Source: Polaribacter sp. Hel1_85
Lineage (GTDB): Bacteria > Bacteroidota > Bacteroidia > Flavobacteriales > Flavobacteriaceae
NCBI RefSeq assembly: GCF_000766795.1
Contig: NZ_JPDS01000001.1
Span: 1,573,501 to 1,637,500, forward strand
Direction: 5' to 3'
DNA: 64,000 nt
The position numbers were made by a program, and so were the translations under genes. Shown here one piece after another: positions 9,198 through 19,099 of the stretch; within the stretch, counting starts at the first letter, position 1, and each line of letters opens with the position of its first letter. The notes below the pieces were generated by a model that worked only from the letters and a program-made list of their open reading frames with translations, made no database searches and was not told the DNA's origin.

Positions 9198-10859
9198 ATG
9201 AGAAACGTATTTAAAATATCTTTAGTTGTACTATCAATCTTAGCGTTAGCTAGCTGTAGTAAAACAACTTCAGGAAGTTCGACACTTACAGGATTACCTT
9301 TTAATAATCCTAAATATAATAATTTTATAAGAGGGAATGCAACTGCTGGTCAAGAAATTCCTTTAGGAATGATTGCTATTGAGGGGGGTTCTTTTACAAT
9401 GGGACAAGTACAAGATGACGTGATGTTTGATTGGAACACAACTCCAAAAAAGATGCATATTCGTTCTTTCTTTATGGATGAAACAGAAGTTACAAACTCT
9501 GAATACTTTTTATATGTACAATATATTAAAGATGTTTTTCCTCCATCAGAAGAAAAATATAAACATATATACAATTCTGTTCTACCAGATACTTTAGTAT
9601 GGAGAAAAAGTTTAGGAAACACAGATATTTTATCTGAAAATTACTTAAGACATCCTGCTTATGCAGATTACCCTGTGGTTGGTGTTAGCTGGTTACAAGC
9701 AAATCAATATTGTAAATGGCGTACTGATGCTGTAAACTTAAAGAAATTAATAGATAAAGGGTATATCAAAAATATTTTTGATAATGATACTATTAGAAAC
9801 TTTTTTGATACAGACGTTTTCTTAGCAGATTCTGATAAACTTTTTGATGGTGACACAACTGTATATAAAAGAGGAATTAGAACTAGAGGTTCTGTAAGAG
9901 GTGCTAAAGGATCTTTTGAAGGAAGAAAAATTACGCAAGCTGATGGTGTTTTAAGTCAGAAATTTAGATTACCAACTGAAGCAGAATGGGAATTTGCCGC
10001 AAAAGCAAACATTGAAAATAGAGAATACAACAATGTTAGAGGTAGAAAAAAATATGCTTGGAATGGTAAATACTCTAGAGAAACAGAAAAAAGATTTAGA
10101 GGTGATCAATTAGCAAACTTTAAACAAGGTAAAGGTGAATATAGTGGTTTATCTGGCTGGAGTTCTGATGGTTCTGATATTCCTATTCGAGTAAAATCTT
10201 ATCCTCCAAATGGATTTGGGTTGTATGATATGTCTGGTAATGTTGCAGAATGGGTAGCTGATGTTTATAGACCGATTATAGATAATGAAGCAAATGACTT
10301 CAATTATTTTAGAGGAAATGTGTTTACTAAAAAAATGATTGATGAAAACGGAAAAGTTGTAATTGCTGACGGTTCTGCTGGATCTGAAGTAGAATATGAC
10401 ACATTACCTAATGGTAAAATAATTCCCAAACAATTACCTGGAAGTATTAAGTACATTCCAATTACAAAAGATGATGTAACTTTAAGAAGAAACTTTACGG
10501 TTTCTAACAATACTGATATTGGAGATGGTGATTTAAATTCTTCGAGATTTTATGAAGATGATGAAGAACAGTTTGGATCTAGACCAAGTATGTACAATTC
10601 TCCAAGAAAACCAAGTACTGAAATAGATCCTGAAACAGGAAGAGAAATTTTAGTAAATGACGCTAAAAAAAGAACTACATTAATTAGTAATAGAACAAGA
10701 GTATATAAAGGTGGTGCTTGGTCTGATAGAGAATATTGGTTAGATCCTGCTCAAAGAAGATATTTACCAGAATACATGGCAACTAACTTTATAGGGTTTA
10801 GATGTGTTACTGATAAAGTAGGACCAATGACTTACAAGAAAAGAAAAGCTAGAAATTAA
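9198..10859 (+). CDS. gldJ: Gliding motility lipoprotein GldJ
   Basis: GldJ is an outer-membrane lipoprotein needed for gliding and type IX secretion, acting with GldK and the helical surface track. The start gives a lipoprotein signal, LSILALASCSK, with the lipidated Cys at residue 20. The rest is a formylglycine-generating-enzyme-like fold: GMIAIEGGSFTMG near residue 55, MDETEVTNSEY, FRLPTEAEWEFAAKA, GLYDMSGNVAEWVADV and the final GGAWSDREYW...GFRCV. At 553 residues it has the usual length. A run of six G at about 9383 is in frame and harmless. murF follows 73 bases on, beyond a terminator. Confidence 0.95.
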   Translation: MRNVFKISLVVLSILALASCSKTTSGSSTLTGLPFNNPKYNNFIRGNATAGQEIPLGMIAIEGGSFTMGQVQDDVMFDWNTTPKKMHIRSFFMDETEVTNSEYFLYVQYIKDVFPPSEEKYKHIYNSVLPDTLVWRKSLGNTDILSENYLRHPAYADYPVVGVSWLQANQYCKWRTDAVNLKKLIDKGYIKNIFDNDTIRNFFDTDVFLADSDKLFDGDTTVYKRGIRTRGSVRGAKGSFEGRKITQADGVLSQKFRLPTEAEWEFAAKANIENREYNNVRGRKKYAWNGKYSRETEKRFRGDQLANFKQGKGEYSGLSGWSSDGSDIPIRVKSYPPNGFGLYDMSGNVAEWVADVYRPIIDNEANDFNYFRGNVFTKKMIDENGKVVIADGSAGSEVEYDTLPNGKIIPKQLPGSIKYIPITKDDVTLRRNFTVSNNTDIGDGDLNSSRFYEDDEEQFGSRPSMYNSPRKPSTEIDPETGREILVNDAKKRTTLISNRTRVYKGGAWSDREYWLDPAQRRYLPEYMATNFIGFRCVTDKVGPMTYKKRKARN

Positions 10860-10886
10860 AAATACTTTTTATTTCAAAAAAACTTG

Positions 10887-10924
10887 ACCTCTCTGTATGA
10901 TTTACAGTGAGGTTTTTTTTATTT
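10887..10924 (+). terminator. Rho-independent terminator after gldJ
   Basis: The arms ACCTC/CTGTA and TACAG/GAGGT pair around a short loop with one internal mismatch, followed by a long run of T. It begins 28 bases past the gldJ stop. Confidence 0.8.
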
Positions 10925-10931
10925 TTAAAAA

Positions 10932-12188
10932 ATGAAGATTAAAGACATTTACAAATTATATGCTAATCATTTTCTTGTTGATACAGACACTAGAAAAATT
11001 AGAAAAAACACTATTTTTTTCGCTTTAAAAGGCGATAATTTTAATGGAAATAAGTTTGCAGAAAAAGCACTTGAACTTGGAGCTATTTATGCAATTGTTG
11101 ATGAAATAGCATATTGCACACATCCTCATATTATTTTAGTTGATAATGTTTTAGAAACACTACAAAAATTAGCTAATTATCACAGAAATATTCTAAAAAC
11201 AACAATTATTGGATTAACTGGTAGTAATGGAAAAACAACTACTAAAGAGTTGATAAATGCTGTTTTATCGAAAAAACATAAAACTACAGCAACAGTCGGG
11301 AATTTGAATAATCATATTGGAGTTCCTCTTACTTTACTTTCAATGACACCAGAAACTGAAATAGGAATTGTAGAAATGGGAGCAAATCATCAAAAAGAAA
11401 TTGCTTTTTTATGTTCACTTTGTGAACCCGATTTTGGTTATATAACTAATTTTGGAAAAGCGCATTTAGAAGGTTTTGGAGGAATTGAAGGAGTTATCCA
11501 AGGGAAAAGTGAATTGTATACTTATTTAGAAAACAATAATAAAACTGCATTTATTAATCCAGAAGATCCTATTCAAGTTGAAAAAACAAAAAGAATAAAT
11601 AACAAACCTTTCTGTGCTAGTTTAAAATTTATTGAAGTAAATCCATTTGTAAAATTATCTTTTAATACTAACATCATACAAAGTAATCTAATAGGGAAAT
11701 ACAACTATACAAATATAGCTATTGCATGTACAATTGGTAATCATTTTAAGGTTTCTGATTCAGATGTTAAAAGTACTATAGAAGAATATGTCCCTAATAA
11801 CAATCGTTCTCAAATTATCAAAAAAAAATCTAATCGAATTATTTTAGATGCTTACAATGCAAATCCTTCAAGTATGAAAGCTGCATTAGAAAATTTTGAA
11901 TCAATTAATGCAGAATTTAAGACCGTTATTTTAGGTGATATGTTTGAATTAGGAGAAACAAGTATAGAAGAACACAAAGCTGTTATTAATTTAGTCAAAA
12001 AACTAGGTTTTAATACTACTTATTTTGTGGGTGAAAACTTTTATCAAACTAAAACAAAACACCATCTATTTAGAACGTATGAAGACTTATTAATGCATCT
12101 AAAAAACAATCCTCTTAAACATCAATCAATTCTGATTAAAGGTTCAAGAGGAATGCGCTTAGAAAGACTTTTAGATATTATTATTTAA
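10932..12188 (+). CDS. murF: UDP-N-acetylmuramoyl-tripeptide--D-alanyl-D-alanine ligase
   Basis: MurF adds D-Ala-D-Ala to the UDP-MurNAc tripeptide, the last cytosolic step of peptidoglycan precursor synthesis. The three Mur ligase domains are visible: an N-terminal uridine-binding part with the DTRKIRKNTIFFALKG pattern, the ATP P-loop GLTGSNGKTTTKEL (about residues 94-107) with VEMGANH further on, and a C-terminal domain with LDAYNANPSSMKAAL and ILGDMFELGE. At 418 residues it is normal for Bacteroidetes. It ends in a four-base convergent overlap with the BadF-type kinase gene. Confidence 0.95.
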   Translation: MKIKDIYKLYANHFLVDTDTRKIRKNTIFFALKGDNFNGNKFAEKALELGAIYAIVDEIAYCTHPHIILVDNVLETLQKLANYHRNILKTTIIGLTGSNGKTTTKELINAVLSKKHKTTATVGNLNNHIGVPLTLLSMTPETEIGIVEMGANHQKEIAFLCSLCEPDFGYITNFGKAHLEGFGGIEGVIQGKSELYTYLENNNKTAFINPEDPIQVEKTKRINNKPFCASLKFIEVNPFVKLSFNTNIIQSNLIGKYNYTNIAIACTIGNHFKVSDSDVKSTIEEYVPNNNRSQIIKKKSNRIILDAYNANPSSMKAALENFESINAEFKTVILGDMFELGETSIEEHKAVINLVKKLGFNTTYFVGENFYQTKTKHHLFRTYEDLLMHLKNNPLKHQSILIKGSRGMRLERLLDIII

Positions 12189-13033
12189 ATATTATTCTTA
12201 TGATATTCTAATAAATTATCAATTGGTCTTTGTATTACATCAGTAATGACTAAATCGTTCTTTTTAGCAATATTTTCTAAAATATCTCTAAAATAATGTG
12301 CAATTGAACCTATAAAGTAAATTGGAGTATCAGCCGTTTTATTGTAAGGTAAGACTCTATATTTAAAAAATTCTTGGAATCCTTTTTTAATTATTTTCTT
12401 AATATACTTATCTTCTTTAAAATCAAACATAAATTTTGCAAAAGAAGCTAAATACATATTAGGGTTTGGTTCCCTATACAAGTTTTTCTTAATATAATCT
12501 GGATCTAAATCAAACTCTTCATTAAATTTTTCTGCAATTCTACTTGGCATTTTATGATAGTAATAGTCTATAATAAGTTTTTTTCCAAAGTAATTACCAC
12601 TAGCTTCATCCATTAAAATATATCCAAGAGAAGCAACTAACATCTCCATATTTTCACCATCATAATAACAACTATTAGAACCTGTTCCTAAAATACAAAC
12701 TAAAGCTGGCTCTTTACCTGTTGCAGCATAAACAGCTGCTAACATATCTTCAGAAATAAATATTTTTGCATTTACAAAAATTGATTCTAAAATCGTTTTT
12801 AAAATCTGAATAGGTTTGGGTGTACCACAACCAGCACCATAAAAATGAATTTCCGATACATCTTCTTTTATATTAATAAGTTGAAACATATTAATAATTC
12901 TATTATACAATTCTTCTTCAGAAACAATAGCAGGATTTAACCCTAAAGTCCTTACTCTAAATTCTTCTTCTTTATCACTATTTATAGCAATCCAATCTGC
13001 CTTTGTAGAACCTCCATCTGCAATTAAAATCAT
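12185..13033 (-). CDS. BadF/BadG-type ATPase, probable N-acetylglucosamine kinase-like
   Basis: A protein of the ASKHA (actin/sugar kinase) fold. The phosphate-1 motif LIADGGSTKADW starts at residue 3, and the phosphate-2 region LVCILGTGSNSCYYDG lies near residue 110. DEASGNYFGKKL and YFIGSIAHYF follow. These are typical of the BadF/BadG/BcrA/BcrD group that includes eukaryotic-type GlcNAc kinase, so sugar phosphorylation in amino-sugar recycling is the best guess. The frame extends 23 codons upstream, but the ATG at 13033 places the phosphate motif at the N-terminus as usual (282 residues). Confidence 0.82.
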   Translation of the reverse strand: MILIADGGSTKADWIAINSDKEEEFRVRTLGLNPAIVSEEELYNRIINMFQLINIKEDVSEIHFYGAGCGTPKPIQILKTILESIFVNAKIFISEDMLAAVYAATGKEPALVCILGTGSNSCYYDGENMEMLVASLGYILMDEASGNYFGKKLIIDYYYHKMPSRIAEKFNEEFDLDPDYIKKNLYREPNPNMYLASFAKFMFDFKEDKYIKKIIKKGFQEFFKYRVLPYNKTADTPIYFIGSIAHYFRDILENIAKKNDLVITDVIQRPIDNLLEYHKNNI

Positions 13034-13167
13034 AATTCTGTTTATTTTGTACTCAAAGATATTATAAGTATAATTCATATACAATAGCAAATGAATCTTC
13101 AATCGTTTTCGTATTTAATATTTTATTCTGAACAATAATAAGAATTAAAAAATGCTTTAAATTATTG

Positions 13168-13175
13168 TAAATTTG
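13168..13175 (+). promoter_or_regulatory. Candidate -7 box upstream of the CpsB-type phosphatase gene
   Basis: TAAATTTG matches TAnnTTTG and ends 15 bases before the ATG at 13191. No convincing -33 TTG is seen. Confidence 0.4.
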
Positions 13176-13190
13176 TATTAAATTAATAAT

Positions 13191-13928
13191 ATGATTTTTT
13201 TTAAGAAAAAGGACATCCCTTTAATTGAATTCTTTCCAGAAGGTTTTGTTGATATACATTCTCATTTATTACCTGGAATTGATGATGGAGCAAAAAATTT
13301 AGACAACTCAATTGAGTTAATTTTAAAAATGCGTTCTTATGGTATTAAGAATTTTATAACTACACCTCATGTTTTAGGAGATGTTTATCCCAATTCCTCA
13401 AATACAATAAAAGAAAAACTACAGGAAGTAAAAGAAGAACTTATAAAAAGGAATATTAAAGATGTATCTATTGAAGCTGCTGCAGAATATATGATGGATG
13501 AGCAGTTTTCTGAACTTTTAGAAAAAGATGATATCCTGACTTTAAAAGATAATTTTGTTCTTGTAGAAATGTCTTATTTCAGTGCTCCAATTAATATATA
13601 CGATATCTTATTTGAAATACAATTAAAAGGATACAAACCTATTTTAGCTCATCCTGAACGATACAATTTTTATCATAATGATATTAATCATTATCATAAA
13701 CTTAAAAAAGCTGGATGTTTATTTCAATTAAACCTATTATCTCTTACTGAACAATATGGAAAAGGTGTTCAAAAAATTTCTGAAAAACTATTAAAAGAGA
13801 ATTTTTATGACTTTGTTGGTACAGATACTCATCATCATAATCATTTAGACCTTCTGAAGAAAATTAGTACTAAAAAGAATTTAGAAAAAATCAACCATCT
13901 TTTAGATAACAATAAAAAGTTCTTATAA
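13191..13928 (+). CDS. CpsB/CapC-type tyrosine-protein phosphatase (PHP domain)
   Basis: A metal-dependent phosphatase of the PHP family, 245 residues. Metal ligands are visible in VDIHSHLLPGIDDGA (His23, His25), TTPHVLGDVYP, EAAAEYM, LAHPERY and GTDTHHHNH. Family members dephosphorylate the tyrosine tail of capsule BY-kinases such as Wzc. This gene converges on the wzc gene of the polysaccharide operon, with 32 bases between stop codons, so Wzc is very likely its substrate. It is transcribed separately from the kinase. Confidence 0.9.
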   Translation: MIFFKKKDIPLIEFFPEGFVDIHSHLLPGIDDGAKNLDNSIELILKMRSYGIKNFITTPHVLGDVYPNSSNTIKEKLQEVKEELIKRNIKDVSIEAAAEYMMDEQFSELLEKDDILTLKDNFVLVEMSYFSAPINIYDILFEIQLKGYKPILAHPERYNFYHNDINHYHKLKKAGCLFQLNLLSLTEQYGKGVQKISEKLLKENFYDFVGTDTHHHNHLDLLKKISTKKNLEKINHLLDNNKKFL

Positions 13929-13960
13929 AATAAAAGCATCCAAATGGATGCTTTTATTTT
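13927..13960. terminator. Bidirectional terminator between cpsB-like and wzc
   Basis: A perfect 15-bp stem (AAAATAAAAGCATCC at 13927-13941 with its complement at 13946-13960) closes a four-base loop. It has T-rich flanks on both strands and serves both convergent genes. Confidence 0.9.
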
Positions 13961-16345
13961 TTAACTTAAAATTCTTTTATACCATGGTTTTTTAACCTGT
14001 TCTATGTATCCATTTCCATAACCGTAACCATATCCATATCCATAACCTTTTTTCATATCTGTATCATTCAAAACAATAGCCATATTTGGTAATTTTTTTT
14101 CGTTATATAGAGTCTGAGGTATATTCAGCATTCGTTTATCTAAGTAATTTGCTCTTGTAACATACATAAACATATTTGCATACTTAGCAACTAACAAAGT
14201 ATCGGTAACTAAATTTACAGGTGCTGTGTCAACAATAATAAAATCATAGTCCTTTTTTACTTCATCAAACAACTCTTTAACTTTAGCACTAAGTAATAAT
14301 TCTGCAGGATTTGGAGGAATAACACCAGAAGAAATAATATCTAATCCTTTAATTTCAGGAATTGTAAATTTTACATCATCCAAAGAAATATTGTCATTCG
14401 TTATAAAATTTGTAATCCCTTTTCGTTCAGAAATACCTAGATATTCAGTAACTTTTGGAGCTCTAAGATCCATACCCAATAACAAAACTTTTTTATTTGA
14501 TAAAGATAGTGCTGCAGCTAGGTTAATGGATATAAATGATTTCCCTTCACCACTTGTTGTTGAAGTAATAAAAATTGTCTTACCTAGGTCATTGTCATTA
14601 TTAGGTAACATAAAATCTAAATTAGTTCTTATCAAACGGAAAGCTTCCGCAGTACTTGTTCTTGAATCGTTTCCTATAACGATTTTATCATTTGTTTCAG
14701 AATGAGGTACATCTCCAATGAAAGGTAAAGTTGTTAAATCTTCAATATCTTTTCTAGAATGAATTTTTGTGTCTAAAAGATTTTTAAGATAGATAATAAT
14801 AAATGGAATTAACAAACCTAAAATTAAAGCTGCTAGGTAAACGATTTTCCTTTTTGGAGAAACCGGAATACTAGAACCATATGCAACATCAATTATCTTA
14901 GCATTAGGAACAGTTACTGCTAAAGAAATTGCTGTTTCTTCTTTTTTCTTTAATAAATATGAAAAAAGTTCTGAATAAATTTCTCTTTGCCTTTCAATAT
15001 CAATCATTCCCCTTTCTATTAAAGGAATATTGACTATTTTTGAAGTTACTTTGTTTCCTTCAATATTAAGTTGATATAATTGAATTTCTAATGATTTCTT
15101 TAAATTATCTAAACTTGATAAAAGGTTTCTATTTAAAGTAGTTATCTGACTTTGTACTTCAATCAATTGAGGGTTTTTACTACCAGCTGTCACTAATAAT
15201 TTATTCTTCTTTAATACCAATTCATTATAACTTTCTATAGAAGAAGAGATACTTACATCTGTAAAACCTAGATTAGTTGGTAAAACATCATTTGCTTCAG
15301 ATTCTTTTTTTAATTTTTTTTGAATCCAATTAGCTAAACTTAATTGACTCTGTATTTCTACAATTTTTTTATTATTAAATGAAACTTCTTGTAAAGCCAA
15401 TTCCCCTTCTGATGATAATCCAGAAATTCCAAATTTAGTTTTATAATTTTTAACATCATCCTGAACAGCTGCTAAATCTGCACCAACACTTTTCAAACGA
15501 TCTTCTATAAAATCTTTTGTTTTCTCAGAAACAATATTTTTATCTTTTATTGCGTCTATATTATATTGTTTAACCAATTCATTTAAAATGTCTTCAGATT
15601 TAGATTTCACAGCATCTTGCAAACTAATCTTTAAAACACTAGAGTTTTTATTTGCAGGATTAACACTAATACGCCCCGTATAACTATCAATAACTTTATT
15701 TCTTCCTTTTATGTTAATAAAAACATCCTTTCCCCTAAAGATTTCATTATTCTCTTTAGAATTAGTAATTTTAAACTGACCTATTTCACTATTAATAACC
15801 TCGTTAAAACTAGATGATAAAATAAATTCACCATCAATACTTTTAAATTCAATTTTATTTTTATCTAAAATCGAAACTACAAAAACAGTATCTTTTTCAG
15901 TAAATAAAGCATCCTTCTTTATAAATTCTAAAAATAATGGTGTTTTATTATAAGCTTCGCTTTTCTTTATTCTTCCTTCTAAAAAATAAGAGCTTGTTAA
16001 AGATAATGAATCAACAACATTTCCTATAATCTTACGTGATGTTAAAATTTCAATTTCATTATCTGTATTATTCGAAGAACCACCACCTATAATCCCTAAA
16101 TCTGAAAAAGAAGCTAACTCCGCAGAAATACCAGACTTTTTATTGTCTTTAATCATGATAGAAGTAGATGCATTATATAGAGGTGTCTTGTACCTTAAAT
16201 ATATAAAAGCAAGAACCATTGATAACATCCCACCAATTACGAACCATTTCCAATGAACTAGGTATTTCCCTAATTCCGCTCTAATATCAATAGTATCATT
16301 ATTTTCTACTATTTTGCTAGTAAAATTTTGTTGTTGTTCTTGCAT
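13961..16345 (-). CDS. wzc: Wzc-type polysaccharide co-polymerase and tyrosine autokinase
   Basis: An inner-membrane protein that controls polysaccharide chain length and export. The Wzz domain has a first membrane helix near residues 33-51 (WFVIGGMLSMVLAFIYL), a long coiled-coil periplasmic part (about 260-430), and a second helix near 505-525. A cytoplasmic BY-kinase domain follows: Walker A in TTSGEGKSF (about residue 597), Walker A-prime in LLLGMDLRAPK, and FIIVDTAPVN. The C-terminus carries a tyrosine cluster (GYGYGYGYGNGY), the autophosphorylated tail. At 794 residues kinase and co-polymerase are fused, as in Gram-negatives. It is the last gene of the operon, three bases after wza. Confidence 0.95.
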   Translation of the reverse strand: MQEQQQNFTSKIVENNDTIDIRAELGKYLVHWKWFVIGGMLSMVLAFIYLRYKTPLYNASTSIMIKDNKKSGISAELASFSDLGIIGGGSSNNTDNEIEILTSRKIIGNVVDSLSLTSSYFLEGRIKKSEAYNKTPLFLEFIKKDALFTEKDTVFVVSILDKNKIEFKSIDGEFILSSSFNEVINSEIGQFKITNSKENNEIFRGKDVFINIKGRNKVIDSYTGRISVNPANKNSSVLKISLQDAVKSKSEDILNELVKQYNIDAIKDKNIVSEKTKDFIEDRLKSVGADLAAVQDDVKNYKTKFGISGLSSEGELALQEVSFNNKKIVEIQSQLSLANWIQKKLKKESEANDVLPTNLGFTDVSISSSIESYNELVLKKNKLLVTAGSKNPQLIEVQSQITTLNRNLLSSLDNLKKSLEIQLYQLNIEGNKVTSKIVNIPLIERGMIDIERQREIYSELFSYLLKKKEETAISLAVTVPNAKIIDVAYGSSIPVSPKRKIVYLAALILGLLIPFIIIYLKNLLDTKIHSRKDIEDLTTLPFIGDVPHSETNDKIVIGNDSRTSTAEAFRLIRTNLDFMLPNNDNDLGKTIFITSTTSGEGKSFISINLAAALSLSNKKVLLLGMDLRAPKVTEYLGISERKGITNFITNDNISLDDVKFTIPEIKGLDIISSGVIPPNPAELLLSAKVKELFDEVKKDYDFIIVDTAPVNLVTDTLLVAKYANMFMYVTRANYLDKRMLNIPQTLYNEKKLPNMAIVLNDTDMKKGYGYGYGYGYGNGYIEQVKKPWYKRILS

Positions 16346-16347
16346 TT

Positions 16348-17127
16348 TTATCTTGTTAAAAGAGAAACAATAGTTATCAATAAGCCTGTTATTGAAATAA
16401 ACAAACTAGTACTAGAGTTAGATGAGGCAGATTGTATTCTTGCATAATTTGGTTCAACATAAACCAAATCATTTTGTTGTAAATAATATACTGGCGAGGT
16501 AAAAATTGCTTTAGATAATAGATTTACCTTATAAACAACTTTTTTCCCTTCTTCTTCTCTATGGACTAAAATCTCATTTCTTTTTCCTGAAATATTTAAA
16601 TCTCCTGCAAGAGCAATTGCTTCTAAAATAGTAATTCGTTCATTTGGCACTGTGTAAGAACCAGGCCTTGAAATATCTCCTAAGATACTTATCTTAAAAT
16701 TAGCTATTTTAATATTAATATTTGGATCCTTTAAATAATCTGGTTCTAACTTTTCTTTTAATAAGTTTATAGCTTCATCTCTTGACAAACCACCTATTTT
16801 TAACTTCCCTAAAATAGGAAAATCTATTTCTCCAACATTGTCAACTAAATAAGTTTGCTGTTGTGCCACACCAATTGCCGAATTAGATGAAGTTGAATAT
16901 GTAACTGCTGCCAAATTAAAAGGCCTTACAGCGTCAGTATCTAATGCTGTAATAGTAATTTGCAACAAATCGTCAGGTTTTATTATAGTTTTGTAACTAT
17001 TGGAAACTTTAGCTTGTTCAATCTCATCATTTTGAAAGTAAACAATATCTTTTTTAGAAACACAAGAGCTTAATTGAAATATTAAAAGGATTAGTAACAA
17101 AAACTTGTTACTAATTTGATTTTTCAT
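16348..17127 (-). CDS. wza: Wza-type polysaccharide export lipoprotein
   Basis: An outer-membrane export channel subunit of the polysaccharide biosynthesis/export family. The ATG at 17127 gives a lipoprotein signal ending LIFQLSSC; the frame runs 15 codons further upstream and would overlap the next gene, so I reject that start. The export domain shows IIKPDDLLQITI, then EIDFPILGKLKIGGLSRDEA and two SLBB-like parts (FKISILGDISRPGSYTVPNERITILEAI). A C-terminal hydrophobic segment (LFISITGLLITIVSLL) follows, where Wza crosses the outer membrane. At 259 residues it is shorter than E. coli Wza, as is usual in Bacteroidetes. Confidence 0.92.
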   Translation of the reverse strand: MKNQISNKFLLLILLIFQLSSCVSKKDIVYFQNDEIEQAKVSNSYKTIIKPDDLLQITITALDTDAVRPFNLAAVTYSTSSNSAIGVAQQQTYLVDNVGEIDFPILGKLKIGGLSRDEAINLLKEKLEPDYLKDPNINIKIANFKISILGDISRPGSYTVPNERITILEAIALAGDLNISGKRNEILVHREEEGKKVVYKVNLLSKAIFTSPVYYLQQNDLVYVEPNYARIQSASSNSSTSLFISITGLLITIVSLLTR

Positions 17128-17171
17128 TTTGACCATATTTTTTTTTTTTGCAAAAGTATTATAAAAATTCA

Positions 17172-19070
17172 CTAAACACTAACTTTATCTAGTTTTTCAA
17201 ATTCTGAATTATTAGAAACATATTCTGGTAATAATTCTTTCATTAATTTAACTAGATCACTGTTGTTTAATTTATTAAAATTAAGAGATAAATCATCAAT
17301 TTTAACTTTCACAATAGAATCATCAAGCTTTTGAGTTTTAGCAATCATTATTTTTTCATGATACGTTTTTATCGTATTTTCTCCATCAGCTAATAATTCT
17401 TCATACAATTTTTCCCCAGGTCTTAATCCAGTTATTTTTATATCTATATCTTCAGGATATCTTAATCCTGATAAATAAATCATTCTTTTTGCTATTTCAA
17501 AAATCTTAACGGATTTCCCCATATCAAAGATATAAATTTCTCCACCTTTACCCATTGTACCTGCCTCCAAAACCAAGCTACAAGCTTCAGGTATCGTCAT
17601 AAAGTACCTTGTTATTTCTTTATGAGTAACTGTTAAAGGCCCTCCATTTTCTATCTGTCTTTTAAATAGTGGAATAACAGAACCATTAGATCCTAAAACA
17701 TTTCCAAATCTTGTTGTTGTAAACTTAGTCTTTTTCGACAATTTACTTACACAACTAATATACAATTCAGCTATTCTTTTAGAAGCTCCCATAACATTTG
17801 TTGGGTTTACTGCTTTATCTGTTGAAACCATAACAAATCTCTCGATATCATTTTCAACTGATAAATCTACTAAATTCTTAGTTCCGAATACATTTACTTT
17901 TATTGCTTCATACGGAGATTTCTCCATTAAAGGCACATGTTTATATGCAGCTGCATGAAATACTCTTTGTGGTTTATATTTTTTAAAAATCCTAGACATT
18001 TTATGCCTATCTCTTACGTCAGATACAATAGCGACAAAATTTGTAACTCCATTTTGAATTAATTCTTGTTGAAGGTCATAAAGTGGAGATTCAGCTTGAT
18101 CTATTAAAACGATCAATTTACATGTATATAAACTTAATTGCCTAGAAATTTCGCTTCCTATAGACCCTGCTGCACCAGAAACTAATATAACCTTATCATT
18201 AACTTCCCTTTGTACAATTGGATTATCAATAATGATTGGTGCTCTATCTAATAAATCTTCAATGTTAATTTGTTTGATTTGATTGGCTTGTAAATCTCCT
18301 TCTATCCATTTAGATAGAGGAGGAACAATCTTAACCTTTAAATTTAAGGCTAATAATTTATCTGTAATTTCTAAAAGTCTACTAGGTTTTATTTTTTGAA
18401 TTGAAATAATAACTTCATTAATTTCATTTTTTTCTATGAATTCTTTATTAATTTTGGAAAAGTCATATATTTTAATTCTATCAATCTTTTTATTTACTTT
18501 GTTTTTATCATCATCAATAAAACCTAAAATTTGATAATTCTCTTTACGTTCTCTATTTAAAGCACCATAAGTTATAATACCAGAATCTCCAGCTCCATAA
18601 ATCAATGCATTTGTGACCGTATTTAATTCTGTTGAAATAACTTCATAAAACGCTTTAAAAACATATCTACTTATTATTAAAACAAAAACAGAGACTAAAT
18701 AATGAATAAGAATAATAGATTTTGGGATGGTGAAATTTGTATTTATCCTAAATAATTGATTTACAACTACTATAAAACCAATTGTGATACTAAAAATAGT
18801 GACCCCAATAAATACATTAAAAACATCTCTAGTGCCCGTATGCCTTATAATCCCCTTATATGAACCAATAATTAAAAAACTTAAAGCAGCAATTATCATC
18901 ACAACTACTAGTTGTGATATTAAGGTTGAAGTATCAAAATTAAAACTAACGTCAAATCTAATAGAATATGCTATAATGAAAGAAAAACAAACAAGTAAAA
19001 CATCAATAACAAAAACAACCCATTTAGAGGCATATTTGTTGAGGGCTTTTAAAAAAAAATTTCTTATCAT
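17172..19070 (-). CDS. PglF/CapD-type UDP-sugar 4,6-dehydratase, membrane-anchored
   Basis: A 632-residue nucleoside-diphosphate-sugar dehydratase. Four membrane helices occupy residues ~15-145, followed by an N-terminal Rossmann domain (YGAGDSGIITYGAL). The catalytic extended SDR domain follows, with VSGAAGSIGSEI near residue 300. The signature TDKAVNPTNVMGASKR has Met in place of the usual catalytic Tyr, as in PglF and FlaA1. The reaction is probably UDP-GlcNAc to its 4-keto-6-deoxy form, the first step to bacillosamine, QuiNAc or FucNAc. The aminotransferase gene just upstream fits that pathway. Confidence 0.9.
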   Translation of the reverse strand: MIRNFFLKALNKYASKWVVFVIDVLLVCFSFIIAYSIRFDVSFNFDTSTLISQLVVVMIIAALSFLIIGSYKGIIRHTGTRDVFNVFIGVTIFSITIGFIVVVNQLFRINTNFTIPKSIILIHYLVSVFVLIISRYVFKAFYEVISTELNTVTNALIYGAGDSGIITYGALNRERKENYQILGFIDDDKNKVNKKIDRIKIYDFSKINKEFIEKNEINEVIISIQKIKPSRLLEITDKLLALNLKVKIVPPLSKWIEGDLQANQIKQINIEDLLDRAPIIIDNPIVQREVNDKVILVSGAAGSIGSEISRQLSLYTCKLIVLIDQAESPLYDLQQELIQNGVTNFVAIVSDVRDRHKMSRIFKKYKPQRVFHAAAYKHVPLMEKSPYEAIKVNVFGTKNLVDLSVENDIERFVMVSTDKAVNPTNVMGASKRIAELYISCVSKLSKKTKFTTTRFGNVLGSNGSVIPLFKRQIENGGPLTVTHKEITRYFMTIPEACSLVLEAGTMGKGGEIYIFDMGKSVKIFEIAKRMIYLSGLRYPEDIDIKITGLRPGEKLYEELLADGENTIKTYHEKIMIAKTQKLDDSIVKVKIDDLSLNFNKLNNSDLVKLMKELLPEYVSNNSEFEKLDKVSV

Positions 19071-19099
19071 TCTTTATTAATAGATTTTAAAAACCAAAT

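Noticed and set aside
9383..9390. A six-G run in gldJ as another switch
   Set aside because: The gene is intact and in frame through the run, with normal length.
13034..13102. N-terminal extension of the BadF-type kinase
   Set aside because: The 23 extra codons lack family similarity, and the ATG at 13033 puts the phosphate-binding motif at its usual place.
13995..14050. Repeat-driven frameshift in the Gly-Tyr tail of wzc
   Set aside because: The frame is intact; tyrosine-rich tails are normal for BY-kinases.
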